Shown here: positions 25,298 to 33,856 of the stretch, one piece after another
How the letters are laid out: the number at the start of each line of letters is the position of its first letter
Numbering within the stretch: the stretch's first letter is position 1
The notes under the pieces: generated by a model
Databases searched by the model: none
What the model was told of the DNA's origin: nothing
The model's input: the letters and a program-made list of their open reading frames with translations, nothing else
Position numbers and translations under genes: made by a program
Source: Streptomyces sp. NBC_01497
GTDB taxonomy: Bacteria > Actinomycetota > Actinomycetes > Streptomycetales > Streptomycetaceae
Length of the DNA stretch: 64,000 nt
Assembly: GCF_036250695.1 (NCBI RefSeq)
Contig: NZ_CP109427.1
Location: 7,998,001 to 8,062,000 of the forward strand
Reading direction: 5' to 3'

Positions 25298-26797
25298 TCA
25301 GGTGGCGGGGGTGCTCGAAGTGGGTTTCGTGCCGCCGTCGTTGACGCCGCGTGCCGACAGGGGAGTGGCGATGTCCTCCAGGGACCTGCCCTCCGCGGAG
25401 ACCGCGAGGAACACCGCGACCAGTCCCGCTGCCACCATCAGCCCGGCACCGACGCAGAACGCGATCACCGCGTCACCGACATTGCCGCTGCTCGTCAGCG
25501 AGGAGAAGACCAGCGGCCCCGAGATGCCGCCCGCCGCGGTGCCGATCGAGTAGAACAGGGCGATCGCGAGCGCCCTGGTCTCCATGGGGAAGATCTCGCT
25601 CACCGTGAGATAGGCGGAACTGGCGCCCGCGGAGGCGAAGAAGAGCACCACGCCCCAGCACACCGTCATCGTGGTGGCGTTGAGCCAGCCCTCGTTGAAC
25701 ACCCAGGCGGTGATGAACAGCAGGACACCCGAGAGGATGTACGTCCCGGAGATCATCTTCTTGCGGCCCACGGTGTCGAACAGCTTCCCCAGCAGCAGCG
25801 GGCCCAGGAAGTTGCCCACGGCGATGGCTGCGAAGAAGTAACCCGTCGTGCTGCTGGAGACGTCGAAGAAGTTCACCAGGATCGACCCGAAGCCGAACGT
25901 GATGGCGTTGTACAGGAAGGCCTGCCCCACGAAGAGGGAGAAGCCGAGCACCGCGCGCCGGGGATAGCCCGCGATGAGCGTCTTCGCGATCGTCCAGAGG
26001 CTGATGCTCTTGTGCTGCTCGACGGTGATCGAGCCCTCCGGCGCGGGCAGCCGCTCCCCCCTTTCCTCCTCCACCTGCCGCTCCACGTCCGAGACCAGGT
26101 CCTCCGCCTCCCGCTCGTAGCCGTGGATGAACATCCAGCGCGGGCTCTCGGGCACATGGCGGCGCACCAGCAGGATCACGAGTCCGAGTACGACACCGAG
26201 CGCGAACGTCAGCCGCCAGCCGACGTCCTTGGGGAAGATGTCGGTGTTCAGCGCCAGGACGGACAGCAGCGCTCCCCCCACCGCGCCGAGCCAGTAACTG
26301 CCGTTGATGATGAGGTCGACCCGGCCCCGGTACTTGCTCGGGATGAGTTCGTCGATGGCCGAGTTGATCGCCGCGTACTCGCCGCCGATGCCGAAACCGG
26401 TGAGGAAGCGGAACAGGAAGAACCACCACGCGGAGAACGACAGCGCCGTGGCCGCCGTGGCAGCCAGGTAGACCGCGAGGGTGATCAGGAAGAGCTTCTT
26501 GCGGCCGAACCGGTCGGTGAGCCAGCCGAAGACCAGCGCGCCCGCGCAGGCCCCCGCCACATAGAGGGCCGCACCGATGCCGGTGACCTGGCCGTCGCTG
26601 ATGCTCAGGCCGCTGCCGTCCTCGGAGAGCCGGCTCGCGATGTTGCCGACGACGGTCACCTCAAGGCCGTCGAGAATCCATACGGTGCCCAGCCCGATCA
26701 CGATCAGCCAGTGCCACCGGGACCAGGGCAGCCGGTCCAGTCTGGACGGGACCTGAGTGGTGACCGTCCCGATCGCGGGTTGCGCGGATTGACTCAT
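25298..26797 (-). CDS. MFS transporter, sugar-porter-like
   Basis: This 499-residue, 12-helix transporter of the major facilitator superfamily has the sugar-porter signatures GWLTDRFGRKKLFL after helix 2, RFLTGFGIGGEYAAINSAIDE, the mid-loop with PESPRWMF, and DTVGRKKMISG in the second half. The large central loop (about 220-275) is rich in Glu/Arg. Transport of a sugar, polyol or aromatic acid by proton symport is likely, but specificity is unknown. The start at 26797 is preceded by AGGAG. It is monocistronic, with a large spacer upstream. Confidence 0.9.
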   Translation of the reverse strand: MSQSAQPAIGTVTTQVPSRLDRLPWSRWHWLIVIGLGTVWILDGLEVTVVGNIASRLSEDGSGLSISDGQVTGIGAALYVAGACAGALVFGWLTDRFGRKKLFLITLAVYLAATAATALSFSAWWFFLFRFLTGFGIGGEYAAINSAIDELIPSKYRGRVDLIINGSYWLGAVGGALLSVLALNTDIFPKDVGWRLTFALGVVLGLVILLVRRHVPESPRWMFIHGYEREAEDLVSDVERQVEEERGERLPAPEGSITVEQHKSISLWTIAKTLIAGYPRRAVLGFSLFVGQAFLYNAITFGFGSILVNFFDVSSSTTGYFFAAIAVGNFLGPLLLGKLFDTVGRKKMISGTYILSGVLLFITAWVFNEGWLNATTMTVCWGVVLFFASAGASSAYLTVSEIFPMETRALAIALFYSIGTAAGGISGPLVFSSLTSSGNVGDAVIAFCVGAGLMVAAGLVAVFLAVSAEGRSLEDIATPLSARGVNDGGTKPTSSTPAT

Positions 26798-27431
26798 CGT
26801 TTGAGACTCCTGCCCGGCGGCGCATGCTGTACGGCGCGTGGGACACGCCGATGATGGTTGGCTGCGGTTACCCGATGATCAAAGTGGGTAAACCGCCGGG
26901 TTTCGCGTCCAGTTGGGAGGGCCGGGGAACGCGAGGCGACGCGTGCCCGATCGAATGACTCCCGGGGAGCGGTATTGACGGTGCGTCCGCGCACCTCGGC
27001 CGACGGGCCGCACGGTCCTGGTCAGGCCTCCCGGCGGCGCGGAGCGAGAGCGTACGACGCCGGGACGGCCGAGTGGCGGAGCGGAGCAGAGGCCGGGAAC
27101 GCTCACGGCCGCGCTGTCAGGGGCCCCGGCCCCTCCGGCCGGGGCGGGTCCGCGCGCCGGGGCGGCCTTCCCGGCGAGGCGGCTCAGCTTTCGCGGGGCC
27201 CGCCACGAGGACCACGTCCCCGTTCCCGCCGCCGCGCCGACGGCCGGGCGGGACCGGCTTCCGTAGCGGCCGAGGGCGGCCGGGGGAGTGCCACTGTCCC
27301 GGAACGCCTCCGCCCTGGAGAGCCGGAACCTGGCAGGGCCGCCTGCGGCGCCGCTGTACGGGCAGAGCCGTCATGCTCGGCCGTGAGCGCCTTCCGGGGG
27401 GCGGGGCGACGGGTGGCGGACGGTCCGCGCC
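26798..27431. other. Intergenic region without recognisable genes
   Basis: This 634-base spacer lies upstream of the minus-strand MFS gene and downstream of the minus-strand histidine phosphatase gene. GCCCCGGCC/GGCCGGGGC (27122-27144) is a perfect nine-pair hairpin with a five-base loop and may terminate the phosphatase transcript. GGACGGCCGAGTGGCGGAGC near 27061 looks like part of a tRNA but has no matching arms. I see no gene. Confidence 0.5.
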
Positions 27432-28076
27432 TCAGGCGTCGGCCGTGTCGCAGGACCGCGGCTGCGCGTGCCGCACGCTCTCGGGCATCTCGATGTTCCA
27501 CGCGGTGATGACGGGGCGGTCGTGCTCGGTGCCCAGCCGCGAGACCGTGCCGGTCTCCAGCTTGAACAGTCTGCCCTCGGCCGGTGTGAGCTCCAGGTAG
27601 CGGGCGGTCAGTACCCGCAGGAAATGCCCGTGCGAGACCAGAACGACGTCGTCGTCCGTCTCCGCCATCGCCTTGCGGACCTCGGCGAGGACCCGGTCGG
27701 CGCGCTCGCCCACCTCCTCCGGTGTCTCGCCCGGATGGGCCGCGTCGCCGGGGATCACGCCGTCGGTCCACAGATACCAGTCGGGGCGAGTCCTGTGGAT
27801 CTCGTTCGTGGTGATGCCTTCGTACCCGCCGTAGTCCCACTCGTGCAGGTCGGTCGTCACCCGGTAGTCCGTGAGGCCAGCGAGTTCGGCTGTGCGCTCC
27901 GTACGTCCCAGCGGGCTCACCATCGTCAGGCCCACCCTGCGGTCGGCGAGCAGCGGCGCGACGGCGCGGGCCTGGTCCTCGCCGCGCGCGGTGAGAGGGA
28001 TGTCGGTGTTCCCGGTGTGCTGCCCGGACAGTGTCCACTCGGTCTCCCCGTGCCGTACCAGGATCAACTCGCCCAT
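27432..28076 (-). CDS. Histidine phosphatase family protein
   Basis: This 214-residue protein belongs to the phosphoglycerate-mutase-like superfamily. The phospho-acceptor motif LVRHGETEWTLSGQHTG is at the N-terminus, the second Arg/Glu set at SPLGRTERTAELAGL and LHEWDYGGYEG, and the second catalytic His in VLVSHGHFLRVL. The C-terminus ends with LGTEHDRPVITAWNIE. Members dephosphorylate small metabolites (e.g. sugar phosphates) and the true substrate is unknown. I chose ATG at 28076; a GTG at 28088 is possible. It is divergent from rpmG. Confidence 0.9.
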   Translation of the reverse strand: MGELILVRHGETEWTLSGQHTGNTDIPLTARGEDQARAVAPLLADRRVGLTMVSPLGRTERTAELAGLTDYRVTTDLHEWDYGGYEGITTNEIHRTRPDWYLWTDGVIPGDAAHPGETPEEVGERADRVLAEVRKAMAETDDDVVLVSHGHFLRVLTARYLELTPAEGRLFKLETGTVSRLGTEHDRPVITAWNIEMPESVRHAQPRSCDTADA

Positions 28077-28377
28077 GGCTCGTGCCACCCGCTTCCACTC
28101 GTGTGCAGTTCCTGCGGCCTGGGCCGTTTCCGAGGGGGACAACCCGCCCGGAGGGCGCCGCATTCCGGTCGCCCGTCCCCGCGGATCCGGGCGGGCGACC
28201 CCGTGATGTCCTCCCAGTGTCCCCTCTCCCTGCTTCCCCCACAGGGCGGGAATGCCACACGGAGGGGGTGCGTTACACCGGGCGTCCAGTTGATGAACAT
28301 GACATCCAGAACGGAGAAGCCGGGCGAGAGTCGGGCGACCTCCGCGACGGAGTCGGAACGCCCTGTCTGGAGCACGC
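28077..28377. promoter_or_regulatory. Divergent region upstream of rpmG-rpmE2
   Basis: The 301-base spacer between histidine phosphatase and rpmG. A relatively AT-rich patch (about 28288-28312, TTGATGAACATGACATCC) is the likely promoter/operator zone. Zinc-free L33/L31 genes in Streptomyces are normally repressed by Zur, but I could not find a convincing Zur palindrome here. Confidence 0.35.
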
Positions 28378-28542
28378 ATGGCACGCAGTGAGACCCGCCC
28401 CGTCGTCACTCTCCGGTCCACCGCAGGGACCGGGCACACGTACGTGACGCGGAAGAACCGCCGCAACGACCCCGACCGCCTCGAACTGCGCAAGTTCGAC
28501 CCGACGGCCGGAACGCACGTGCTGTACCGCGAATCGCGCTGA
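28378..28542 (+). CDS. rpmG: 50S ribosomal protein L33, Cys-free (C-) type
   Basis: This 54-residue protein ([20 protein letters not shown], then [20 protein letters not shown], ending VLYRESR) is L33. The four zinc-ribbon cysteines of the standard form are absent, so it is the zinc-independent paralogue made when zinc is scarce. GGAG lies seven bases before the ATG. The L31 type B gene follows 50 bases downstream, and the two probably form one operon. Confidence 0.92.
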   Translation: MARSETRPVVTLRSTAGTGHTYVTRKNRRNDPDRLELRKFDPTAGTHVLYRESR

Positions 28543-28592
28543 CCTGCGGGGGTACCCGTAGGAGCCGTCCGTAGACGAGGAAGGACTACGTT

Positions 28593-28862
28593 ATGAAGCC
28601 TGGCATCCACCCCGAGTCCCGTGCGGTCGTCTTCCGTGACACCGCCACCGGCGACGCCTTCCTGACGCACTCGACGCTCGACTCCGACAAGCGCGTCGAC
28701 TGGGAGGACGGCAACACCTATCCTCTCGTCGACGTGGAGATCTCCTCCGCGAGCCACCCCTTCTACACCGGCAAGGGCCGGGTCGTGGACACGGCGGGCC
28801 GCGTGGAGAGGTTCGAGCGCAAGTACGGCTCGTACCGCAAGGACGACAGCGGCAACAGCTGA
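28593..28862 (+). CDS. rpmE2: 50S ribosomal protein L31 type B
   Basis: This 89-residue protein is the type B, Cys-free L31 ([38 protein letters not shown]). The CxxC zinc motif of type A is missing. Replacement of zinc-binding L31/L33 by these forms releases zinc during starvation, a role known in Streptomyces and Bacillus. AGGAAGG lies before the start. It sits directly after rpmG. Confidence 0.95.
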   Translation: MKPGIHPESRAVVFRDTATGDAFLTHSTLDSDKRVDWEDGNTYPLVDVEISSASHPFYTGKGRVVDTAGRVERFERKYGSYRKDDSGNS

Positions 28863-29006
28863 CCGTGCGGACCCGCGTCCGCCGCGCGGCCCGTGGCCCA
28901 GTTCACAGGACGGCACGGGAAAGCGGCGGAACACGCGGATCCGGTTGAGCGTTCACCTGTACGTGGCCGCGGAGGGGACAGTGTCCCCGGGCCTCACCCC
29001 TTGCCC

Positions 29007-29081
29007 ATGGGGAAGATCGTTCGGCTGAAGCCCCATGGAGCCTTTCGCCGCGAGGCGACCGCCCTCCGTGACCACCTCTGA
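29007..29081 (+). CDS. Possible small ORF before a terminator
   Basis: The 24-codon frame MGKIVRLKPHGAFRREATAL... ends three bases before a strong terminator hairpin, as an authentic 3' end would. Its third-position GC is lower than in neighbouring genes, and no ribosome-binding site precedes the ATG. It may be a tiny basic peptide, the 3' end of a decayed gene, or chance. Confidence 0.25.
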   Translation: MGKIVRLKPHGAFRREATALRDHL

Positions 29082-29083
29082 AC

Positions 29084-29119
29084 GGCCCCGGCTGGAATCC
29101 CCCGAATCCAGCCGGGGCC
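29084..29119 (+). terminator. Hairpin terminator upstream of matB
   Basis: GGCCCCGGCTGGA (29084-29096) pairs perfectly with TCCAGCCGGGGCC (29107-29119) with a ten-base loop. It is about 220 bases after rpmE2 and directly after the small ORF. Confidence 0.85.
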
Positions 29120-29175
29120 TCCCCATGTCCGCGGGGTCTTCTCCCTCCTGTCCGGGTCTTTCCGCGCTTGTGGCG

Positions 29176-29223
29176 CCCCGGTTCCACCGACCCCCGGTTC
29201 CGCCCACCCCCGGTTCCCTCGGG
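29176..29223 (+). repeat. Three 16-base tandem repeats upstream of matB
   Basis: Units CCCCGGTTCCACCGAC, CCCCGGTTCCGCCCAC and CCCCGGTTCCCTCGGG follow each other without gaps at 29176, 29192 and 29208. They share the first ten bases exactly. They end 86 bases before the matB start, close to where a promoter-distal operator would be. Confidence 0.75.
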
Positions 29224-29309
29224 CCCTCGGTCTCCCCGGATCCGGGGCCGCTCGGCCGGTCACCCGATCCTGCAGGGCACGACGAGACCCGCCCGGCATA
29301 CTGCGCCTC

Positions 29310-30785
29310 ATGACGCAGCAGCCGACAGGTCCCCGTGTGTCCCCCCTCTTCCCGGCCCTCGCCGTGCCCGACGGCCGTCCAGCCCTGCGCTTCGGCGAGC
29401 GCACCGTCGGCTACGCGGAACTCGCCGCCACCGCCACCGCTCTCGCCGCCAGGATCGACGGCGCCCGCCGGATCGCGATCTGGGCCACGCCGAGCGTCGA
29501 CACCGCCGTCGCCGTCGTGGCGGCGCTGCTCGCCGGGGTGCCCGCCGTACCGCTGAACCCGCGCAGCGGAGAGCGCGAGCTCGGGCATGTCGTCGCCGAC
29601 AGCGAACCCGAACTCGTGATCGCGGAACGGGACGCCGTGCTGCCCGCCGCGCTGGACGGCATCGAGCGGGCGGCCGTGCCCGTCGTACCCGAGACGGGTG
29701 GTCCTGCCGCGCCGCTGCCGGGGGAGCCCGACGCGGAGAGCCCGGCCCTGATCATCTACACCTCGGGCACCACGGGCCCGCCGAAGGGGGCGGTGCTGCC
29801 CCGCCGCGCGCTCGCCGCCACCCTCGACGCGCTGGCCGACGCCTGGCAGTGGACGGCGGACGACGTGGTCGTGCACGCGCTGCCGCTGTTCCACGTCCAC
29901 GGCCTCGTGCTCGGGGTGCTCGGCCCGCTGCGGCGCGGCGGCTCGATGCGGCACCTCGGCAGGTTCGACACCGGCGCGGTCGCGCGCGAACTGGCGGACG
30001 GCGGGACCATGCTGTTCGGCGTTCCCACGATGTACCACCGCATCGCGCTGGCGGTCGCGGTGGACGCCGCGCTCGTCAGCGCCCTGTCCGGAGCCCGGCT
30101 GCTCGTGTCCGGCTCCGCGCCGCTCCCGCTGCCGGACCACCGGAGGATCACCGAGGCGACCGGGCGTCAGGTGATCGAGCGGTACGGCATGACGGAGACC
30201 CTCATGAACACGAGTGTGCGTGCGGACGGTGAACCACGCGCCGGGAGCGTCGGCGTGCCGCTGCCCGGCGTGGAACTGCGGCTCGTGGACGACGAGGGCG
30301 GTGTGCTCGACACGGACGACGGCGCGACGATCGGGGAGATCCAGGTGCGCGGCGCGAACGTGTTCACGCAATACCTGAACCGCCCGGAGGCCACCGAGGC
30401 CGCGTTCTGGGCCGGTTGGTTCCGGACCGGTGACATGGCGACACGTGACGGCGACGGATACGTCCGCATCGTCGGCCGCCGGGCCACCGACCTGATCAAG
30501 AGCGGCGGTTACAAGATCGGGGCGGGTGAGATCGAGAACGTCCTGCTCGATCACCCCGGGGTGGCGGAGGCGGCGGTCACCGGCGAGCCCGACGACGACC
30601 TGGGGGAGCGGATCATCGCCTGGGTGGTGCCGGCCGACCCGGCGGCGCCCCCGGCCGCGGACGAACTGGCGGCACATGTGGCGAGGGAACTCGCGGCGCA
30701 CAAGCGGCCCCGGGAGGTGCGGTTCCTGGAGGCGCTGCCGCGCAACGACATGGGCAAAATCACCAAGCGGGCACTGGGCACCTGA
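29310..30785 (+). CDS. matB: Malonyl-CoA synthetase-like acyl-CoA synthetase
   Basis: This 491-residue ANL-superfamily enzyme activates a carboxylate to an acyl-AMP and then acyl-CoA. The phosphate loop IIYTSGTTGPPKGAVL, ERYGMTETLM, GWFRTGDMATRDGDGY, RATDLIKSGGYKIGAGEIE and the terminal Lys motif PRNDMGKITKR are all present. The overall sequence closely resembles the Streptomyces MatB group (about 485 residues), which uses malonate and methylmalonate and feeds polyketide extender units; that specificity is from resemblance. No ribosome-binding site is seen. CATACT ends about eight bases before the ATG, so the mRNA may be leaderless. It appears to be monocistronic. Confidence 0.88.
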   Translation: MTQQPTGPRVSPLFPALAVPDGRPALRFGERTVGYAELAATATALAARIDGARRIAIWATPSVDTAVAVVAALLAGVPAVPLNPRSGERELGHVVADSEPELVIAERDAVLPAALDGIERAAVPVVPETGGPAAPLPGEPDAESPALIIYTSGTTGPPKGAVLPRRALAATLDALADAWQWTADDVVVHALPLFHVHGLVLGVLGPLRRGGSMRHLGRFDTGAVARELADGGTMLFGVPTMYHRIALAVAVDAALVSALSGARLLVSGSAPLPLPDHRRITEATGRQVIERYGMTETLMNTSVRADGEPRAGSVGVPLPGVELRLVDDEGGVLDTDDGATIGEIQVRGANVFTQYLNRPEATEAAFWAGWFRTGDMATRDGDGYVRIVGRRATDLIKSGGYKIGAGEIENVLLDHPGVAEAAVTGEPDDDLGERIIAWVVPADPAAPPAADELAAHVARELAAHKRPREVRFLEALPRNDMGKITKRALGT

Positions 30786-30836
30786 TTCTCATCCCCCTCT
30801 CACCGGACGATACGACAAGCTGAATAGAGTGGAGGA

Positions 30837-31928
30837 GTGACCAACTCGACTCCTCCCGGCTGGTACCCCGATCCGGCGCAGACAGGTGAAGGCGCCCATC
30901 AGCAGCGCTGGTGGGACGGCTCCGCCTGGACCGACCACGTGCACCCGGCAGCGTCCGACACGTGGAACGCGACGGACGCACCCGGCCTCCCCGGCTATCC
31001 GCCGATGCCGCAGAGCACGCCACGCGGCGCCCGCGGGCGCAAGGTCGCCGTCTCGGTCACCGCGGGAGTGGTGGTTCTCGCGCTCGCGGGCGGTTTCTAC
31101 CTGCTCGGCAAGAACGACAGCGGCGACGGGTCGAAGGCGGCGGACTCCGTCCCGTCCGCGCCCCCCCAGGCGGGGCAGGGCGAAGGGGGTTCCCAGGGTG
31201 GTGGCGGCCTCGGCGGCTCGGACGGTGGATCCGGCGGCTCCCTGGGCGGCTCGGAGGGCGGTTCCGGCGGCTCCCTGGGCGGCTCGGACGGCGGCGGCCT
31301 CCCCGGCAGTCCCGACGACCCGCAGGGTGGCGACGGCGGCAGTGCCGGCGGCGACGGGCAGGGCCAACTCCCGCAGACGGAGAAGGGCTTCGCCACCGAC
31401 GCGGCCAGTGGGATCGACCTCCCCGTGCCGAGCGGCTGGGCGGGTCAGTCCGGGCTCGCGGGCGCCGGCGTGACCACCGGGAACTACAAGTGCCCCGGGG
31501 ACGCCTCCCAGACCTGTGTCCGCGGTGGCGTGTTCTCGGCTCCCGCGTCCAGCCTCAAGGTCACCGCGAAGACGGCGAAGGCCGCGGCGCTGCAGGACAT
31601 CCCGGCCAACGCCCAGGAGTCGTACGGCGACGACGGTGTCTACGGGAAGATCACCTCGCACCAGCAGCTGAAGTCGGAGGCCGTGAAGGTGGCCGGCAAG
31701 GACGGTTACCTGGTGCTGTGGAAGGTCGTCACGAGCAAGGGCGACGACGGGTACGTCGAGTCCCTGGCCTTTGCTTCCCCGGCGGCCGAGGGACAGATGG
31801 TGATGGTCCGTGCCGGGTTCGACGTGAACAGCAAGGCGCCGGCGCTGAGCGTCCTGAACACCATCGTCAAGGGCATCAAGGCCGCGCCTGCGGGCGCCGG
31901 GGACAGCGGGAACGGCAAGGGCGTCTGA
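30837..31928 (+). CDS. DUF2510-domain membrane-anchored protein with Gly-rich linker
   Basis: This 363-residue protein starts with a DUF2510 motif (PPGWYPDP ... QRWWDGSAWTDH, 6-35). A single transmembrane helix (VAVSVTAGVVVLALAGGFYLL, about 70-90) and a Gly/Ser-rich linker (about 113-175) follow, then an extracellular domain of about 180 residues with two cysteines (YKCPGDASQTC). The topology is N-in/C-out. DUF2510 is common in actinobacterial surface and secretion-associated proteins and its function is unknown. The start is GTG at 30837, and TAGAGT lies seven bases upstream, so the transcript may be leaderless. The linker is encoded by 33-base tandem repeats. Confidence 0.8.
   Translation: MTNSTPPGWYPDPAQTGEGAHQQRWWDGSAWTDHVHPAASDTWNATDAPGLPGYPPMPQSTPRGARGRKVAVSVTAGVVVLALAGGFYLLGKNDSGDGSKAADSVPSAPPQAGQGEGGSQGGGGLGGSDGGSGGSLGGSEGGSGGSLGGSDGGGLPGSPDDPQGGDGGSAGGDGQGQLPQTEKGFATDAASGIDLPVPSGWAGQSGLAGAGVTTGNYKCPGDASQTCVRGGVFSAPASSLKVTAKTAKAAALQDIPANAQESYGDDGVYGKITSHQQLKSEAVKVAGKDGYLVLWKVVTSKGDDGYVESLAFASPAAEGQMVMVRAGFDVNSKAPALSVLNTIVKGIKAAPAGAGDSGNGKGV
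31212..31295 (+). repeat. 33-base in-frame tandem repeats (Gly/Ser linker)
   Basis: Units at 31212-31244 and 31245-31277 differ at a few positions, and a partial third starts at 31278. Each encodes GGSxGGSGGSL. The number of repeats probably varies between strains, changing linker length. Confidence 0.8.
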
Positions 31929-32301
31929 CGCGGGGCCGCTCGGCTGTCCGCCCGGCCCGGTGCCGGGCCGGGTGGCCCGGGCGGTCGCCCCGCGCGTACA
32001 CGGGCGTCGCGGCCGGTGCGGATCGTGGTGGTGGCGCGGAGATGCCACGCCGAGGCGGCCGTGCGAAAGCACCACGAGGGGGCGGCCGGACGAAAGCGCC
32101 CGCGACGGTGGCGGCTGTACGAGAGCCGCCACCGAGGGCGGCGCCGTTGGCGGGTGCCATGGCCTGTGGCGGTCGTACGCATGTCGTGCGGGCGAACGTG
32201 TGGTGCGTCCGTCGCGCGCCCGTACCGCCCGGAGCCCGCTGCCGGCCGGACGGAGCCTCGCGGTTTGACTTCGAGCGCGCTCCAATTCGTAGCCTGGCTT
32301 C
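31929..32301. other. Intergenic region with terminator and SDR promoter
   Basis: After the DUF2510 gene, GGTGGCGGCT (32107-32116) pairs perfectly with AGCCGCCACC (32124-32133), a possible terminator. TTGACT (32265-32270) and TAGCCT (32290-32295), 19 bases apart, form a promoter-like pair whose -10 ends six bases before the SDR ATG. No gene was found. Confidence 0.5.
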
Positions 32302-33264
32302 ATGAACACGCCTCAGCACAAGATCGGAACAGGGTTCGGAGCCCGTACCACCGCCGCCGAAGTCCTTCGGGGAATCGACCTCACGGGCAAGCTCGTGATC
32401 CTGACGGGCGGCTACTCGGGCATCGGCATCGAGGCGACACGGGCGCTGGCGGGCGCGGGCGCGCACGTCGTCGTACCCGCGCGGCGGCCGGAGCAGGCCA
32501 GGTCCGCACTGGAGGGCATCGCGAACGTCGAGGTCGACGAACTCGACCTCGCCGACCTCGACAGCGTGCGCGCTTTCGCCGAGCGCTTCCTCGCCTCGGG
32601 TCGCTCCATCGACATGATCATCGACAACGCGGGCGTGATGGCGTGCCCCGAGACGCGCGTGGGGCCCGGCTGGGAAGCGCAGTTCGCCACCAACCACCTC
32701 GGCCACTTCGCGCTCGTCAACCGGCTCTGGCCGGCGGTGGCGAGCGGGGCGCGCGTGGTCTCGGTCTCGTCCGGCGGCCACCGGCGTTCCCCGATCCGCT
32801 GGGACGACATCCACTTCGAGCGCGACTACGACAAGTGGGAGGCGTACGGGCAGGCCAAGACGGCGAACGTGCTGTTCGCCGTCGAACTCGACCGTCTCGC
32901 AAGGGAGTCGGGCGTCCGTGCGTTCGCGCTGCACCCGGGAGGCATCCTCACGCCGCTCCAGCGGCACCTTCCCAAGGAGGAGATGGTGGCCTTCGGCTGG
33001 ATCGACGAGGAGGGCAACCCGGTCAACGACTCCTTCAAGACGCCGGAGCAGGGTGCCTCGACCGAGGTGTGGGCCGCCACCTCGCCGCAGCTCGACGGTG
33101 CGGGCGGTGTCTACTGCGAGGACTGTGACATCGCAGAACGCAACGACGACCCCCAGGTGGGCGGCGGTGTGCGCGATTACGCGGTGGACCCGGAACAGGC
33201 CTCCAGGCTCTGGAAGTTGTCTGCCGCGCTGACCGGTGTCAACGCGTTCCCCGCGGTCTCCTGA
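32302..33264 (+). CDS. SDR-family oxidoreductase (retinol dehydrogenase/POR-like)
   Basis: This 320-residue protein belongs to the extended-tail SDR group that resembles retinol dehydrogenases and protochlorophyllide reductase. It has TGGYSGIGIEATRAL for cofactor binding, DNAGVMACP, SVSSGGHR and YGQAKTANVLFAVEL. The post-active-site AFALHPGGILTPL and the C-terminal GGVYCEDCDIA and SRLWKLSAALTGV are typical. The ATG follows a -10-like TAGCCT by six bases, without a ribosome-binding site, so translation may be leaderless. The substrate is unknown. A tail like this one is also found as a remnant at 12.5 kb. Confidence 0.9.
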   Translation: MNTPQHKIGTGFGARTTAAEVLRGIDLTGKLVILTGGYSGIGIEATRALAGAGAHVVVPARRPEQARSALEGIANVEVDELDLADLDSVRAFAERFLASGRSIDMIIDNAGVMACPETRVGPGWEAQFATNHLGHFALVNRLWPAVASGARVVSVSSGGHRRSPIRWDDIHFERDYDKWEAYGQAKTANVLFAVELDRLARESGVRAFALHPGGILTPLQRHLPKEEMVAFGWIDEEGNPVNDSFKTPEQGASTEVWAATSPQLDGAGGVYCEDCDIAERNDDPQVGGGVRDYAVDPEQASRLWKLSAALTGVNAFPAVS

Positions 33265-33856
33265 CCGCTGCCGCACACAGTCGCCGCGGCCTGCGGCGAC
33301 GGCCGCCACGGGCCGGGGCTCACACCGCAGGCGACGCCGTCGCCGGGGGAGCGGTGCCGGGCCCTGGGCGCCCGCCGCGACGCACCTGTGGGGCCCCGCC
33401 GCCGGGTCCGGCCGCGCGGTCGCACGGAACGAGAACGGACAGGCGGCCGTCACCGCGGGCCCGCGGTGACGGCGAACGGTGCGCCCGGGCTGCCGGTCAG
33501 GTGGCGGGCTCGCCGGTGGTTTCGCCCGGGGGCGCCGGATCGTCGGGCGGCGGGCACCGGGTGTCGGGGTGCCGGCACGGACGCCGGCGCCCCGGCGCCT
33601 GCCCCAGGCCCGTCCGGCGCGCGGGACCTCCCGTCACCGGCCGGGTGGGGAGCGGGCCGGGAGGTCGTGGACCCTCCACGACGTGCGGCGATCAGAGTCC
33701 CCTTCGATGGGCCCGCAGTGAACGTGGTCGCCTGCGCCGTGGCCGGTTCCGGTGCCGCCTCCTCGGCTTCGCCGTGGCCCGGGCGTTGTGCGCGACGACG
33801 CCCTGGCTGTTCCGTCCACGGAGGTTGGTGACGGGGCGGGCGTCGCCGTCGTCTGA
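33265..33856. other. Non-coding stretch upstream of the molybdopterin enzyme remnant
   Basis: 592 bases without a credible gene in any frame. It may be the eroded remains of the upstream part of the molybdopterin oxidoreductase gene whose tail follows, but I cannot recognise any of its motifs here. Confidence 0.4.

Larger units (their letters stand above)
28863..29309. other. rpmE2-matB spacer
   Basis: This 447-base stretch holds a palindrome GGGGACAGTGTCCCC (28974-28988), a possible 24-codon ORF (29007-29081), a strong hairpin (29084-29119) and three 16-base tandem repeats (29176-29223). These are described in their own entries. Confidence 0.6.

Noticed and set aside
27050..27150. GGACGGCCGAGTGGCGGAGC, similar to the D-arm of a long-arm tRNA.
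   Set aside because: No acceptor stem pairing, no anticodon arm and no GGTTCGAATCC-type T-arm follow.
28270..28377. Search for a Zur box before rpmG.
   Set aside because: TGATGAACATGACA and neighbouring AT-rich bases do not form a convincing 7-1-7 palindrome.
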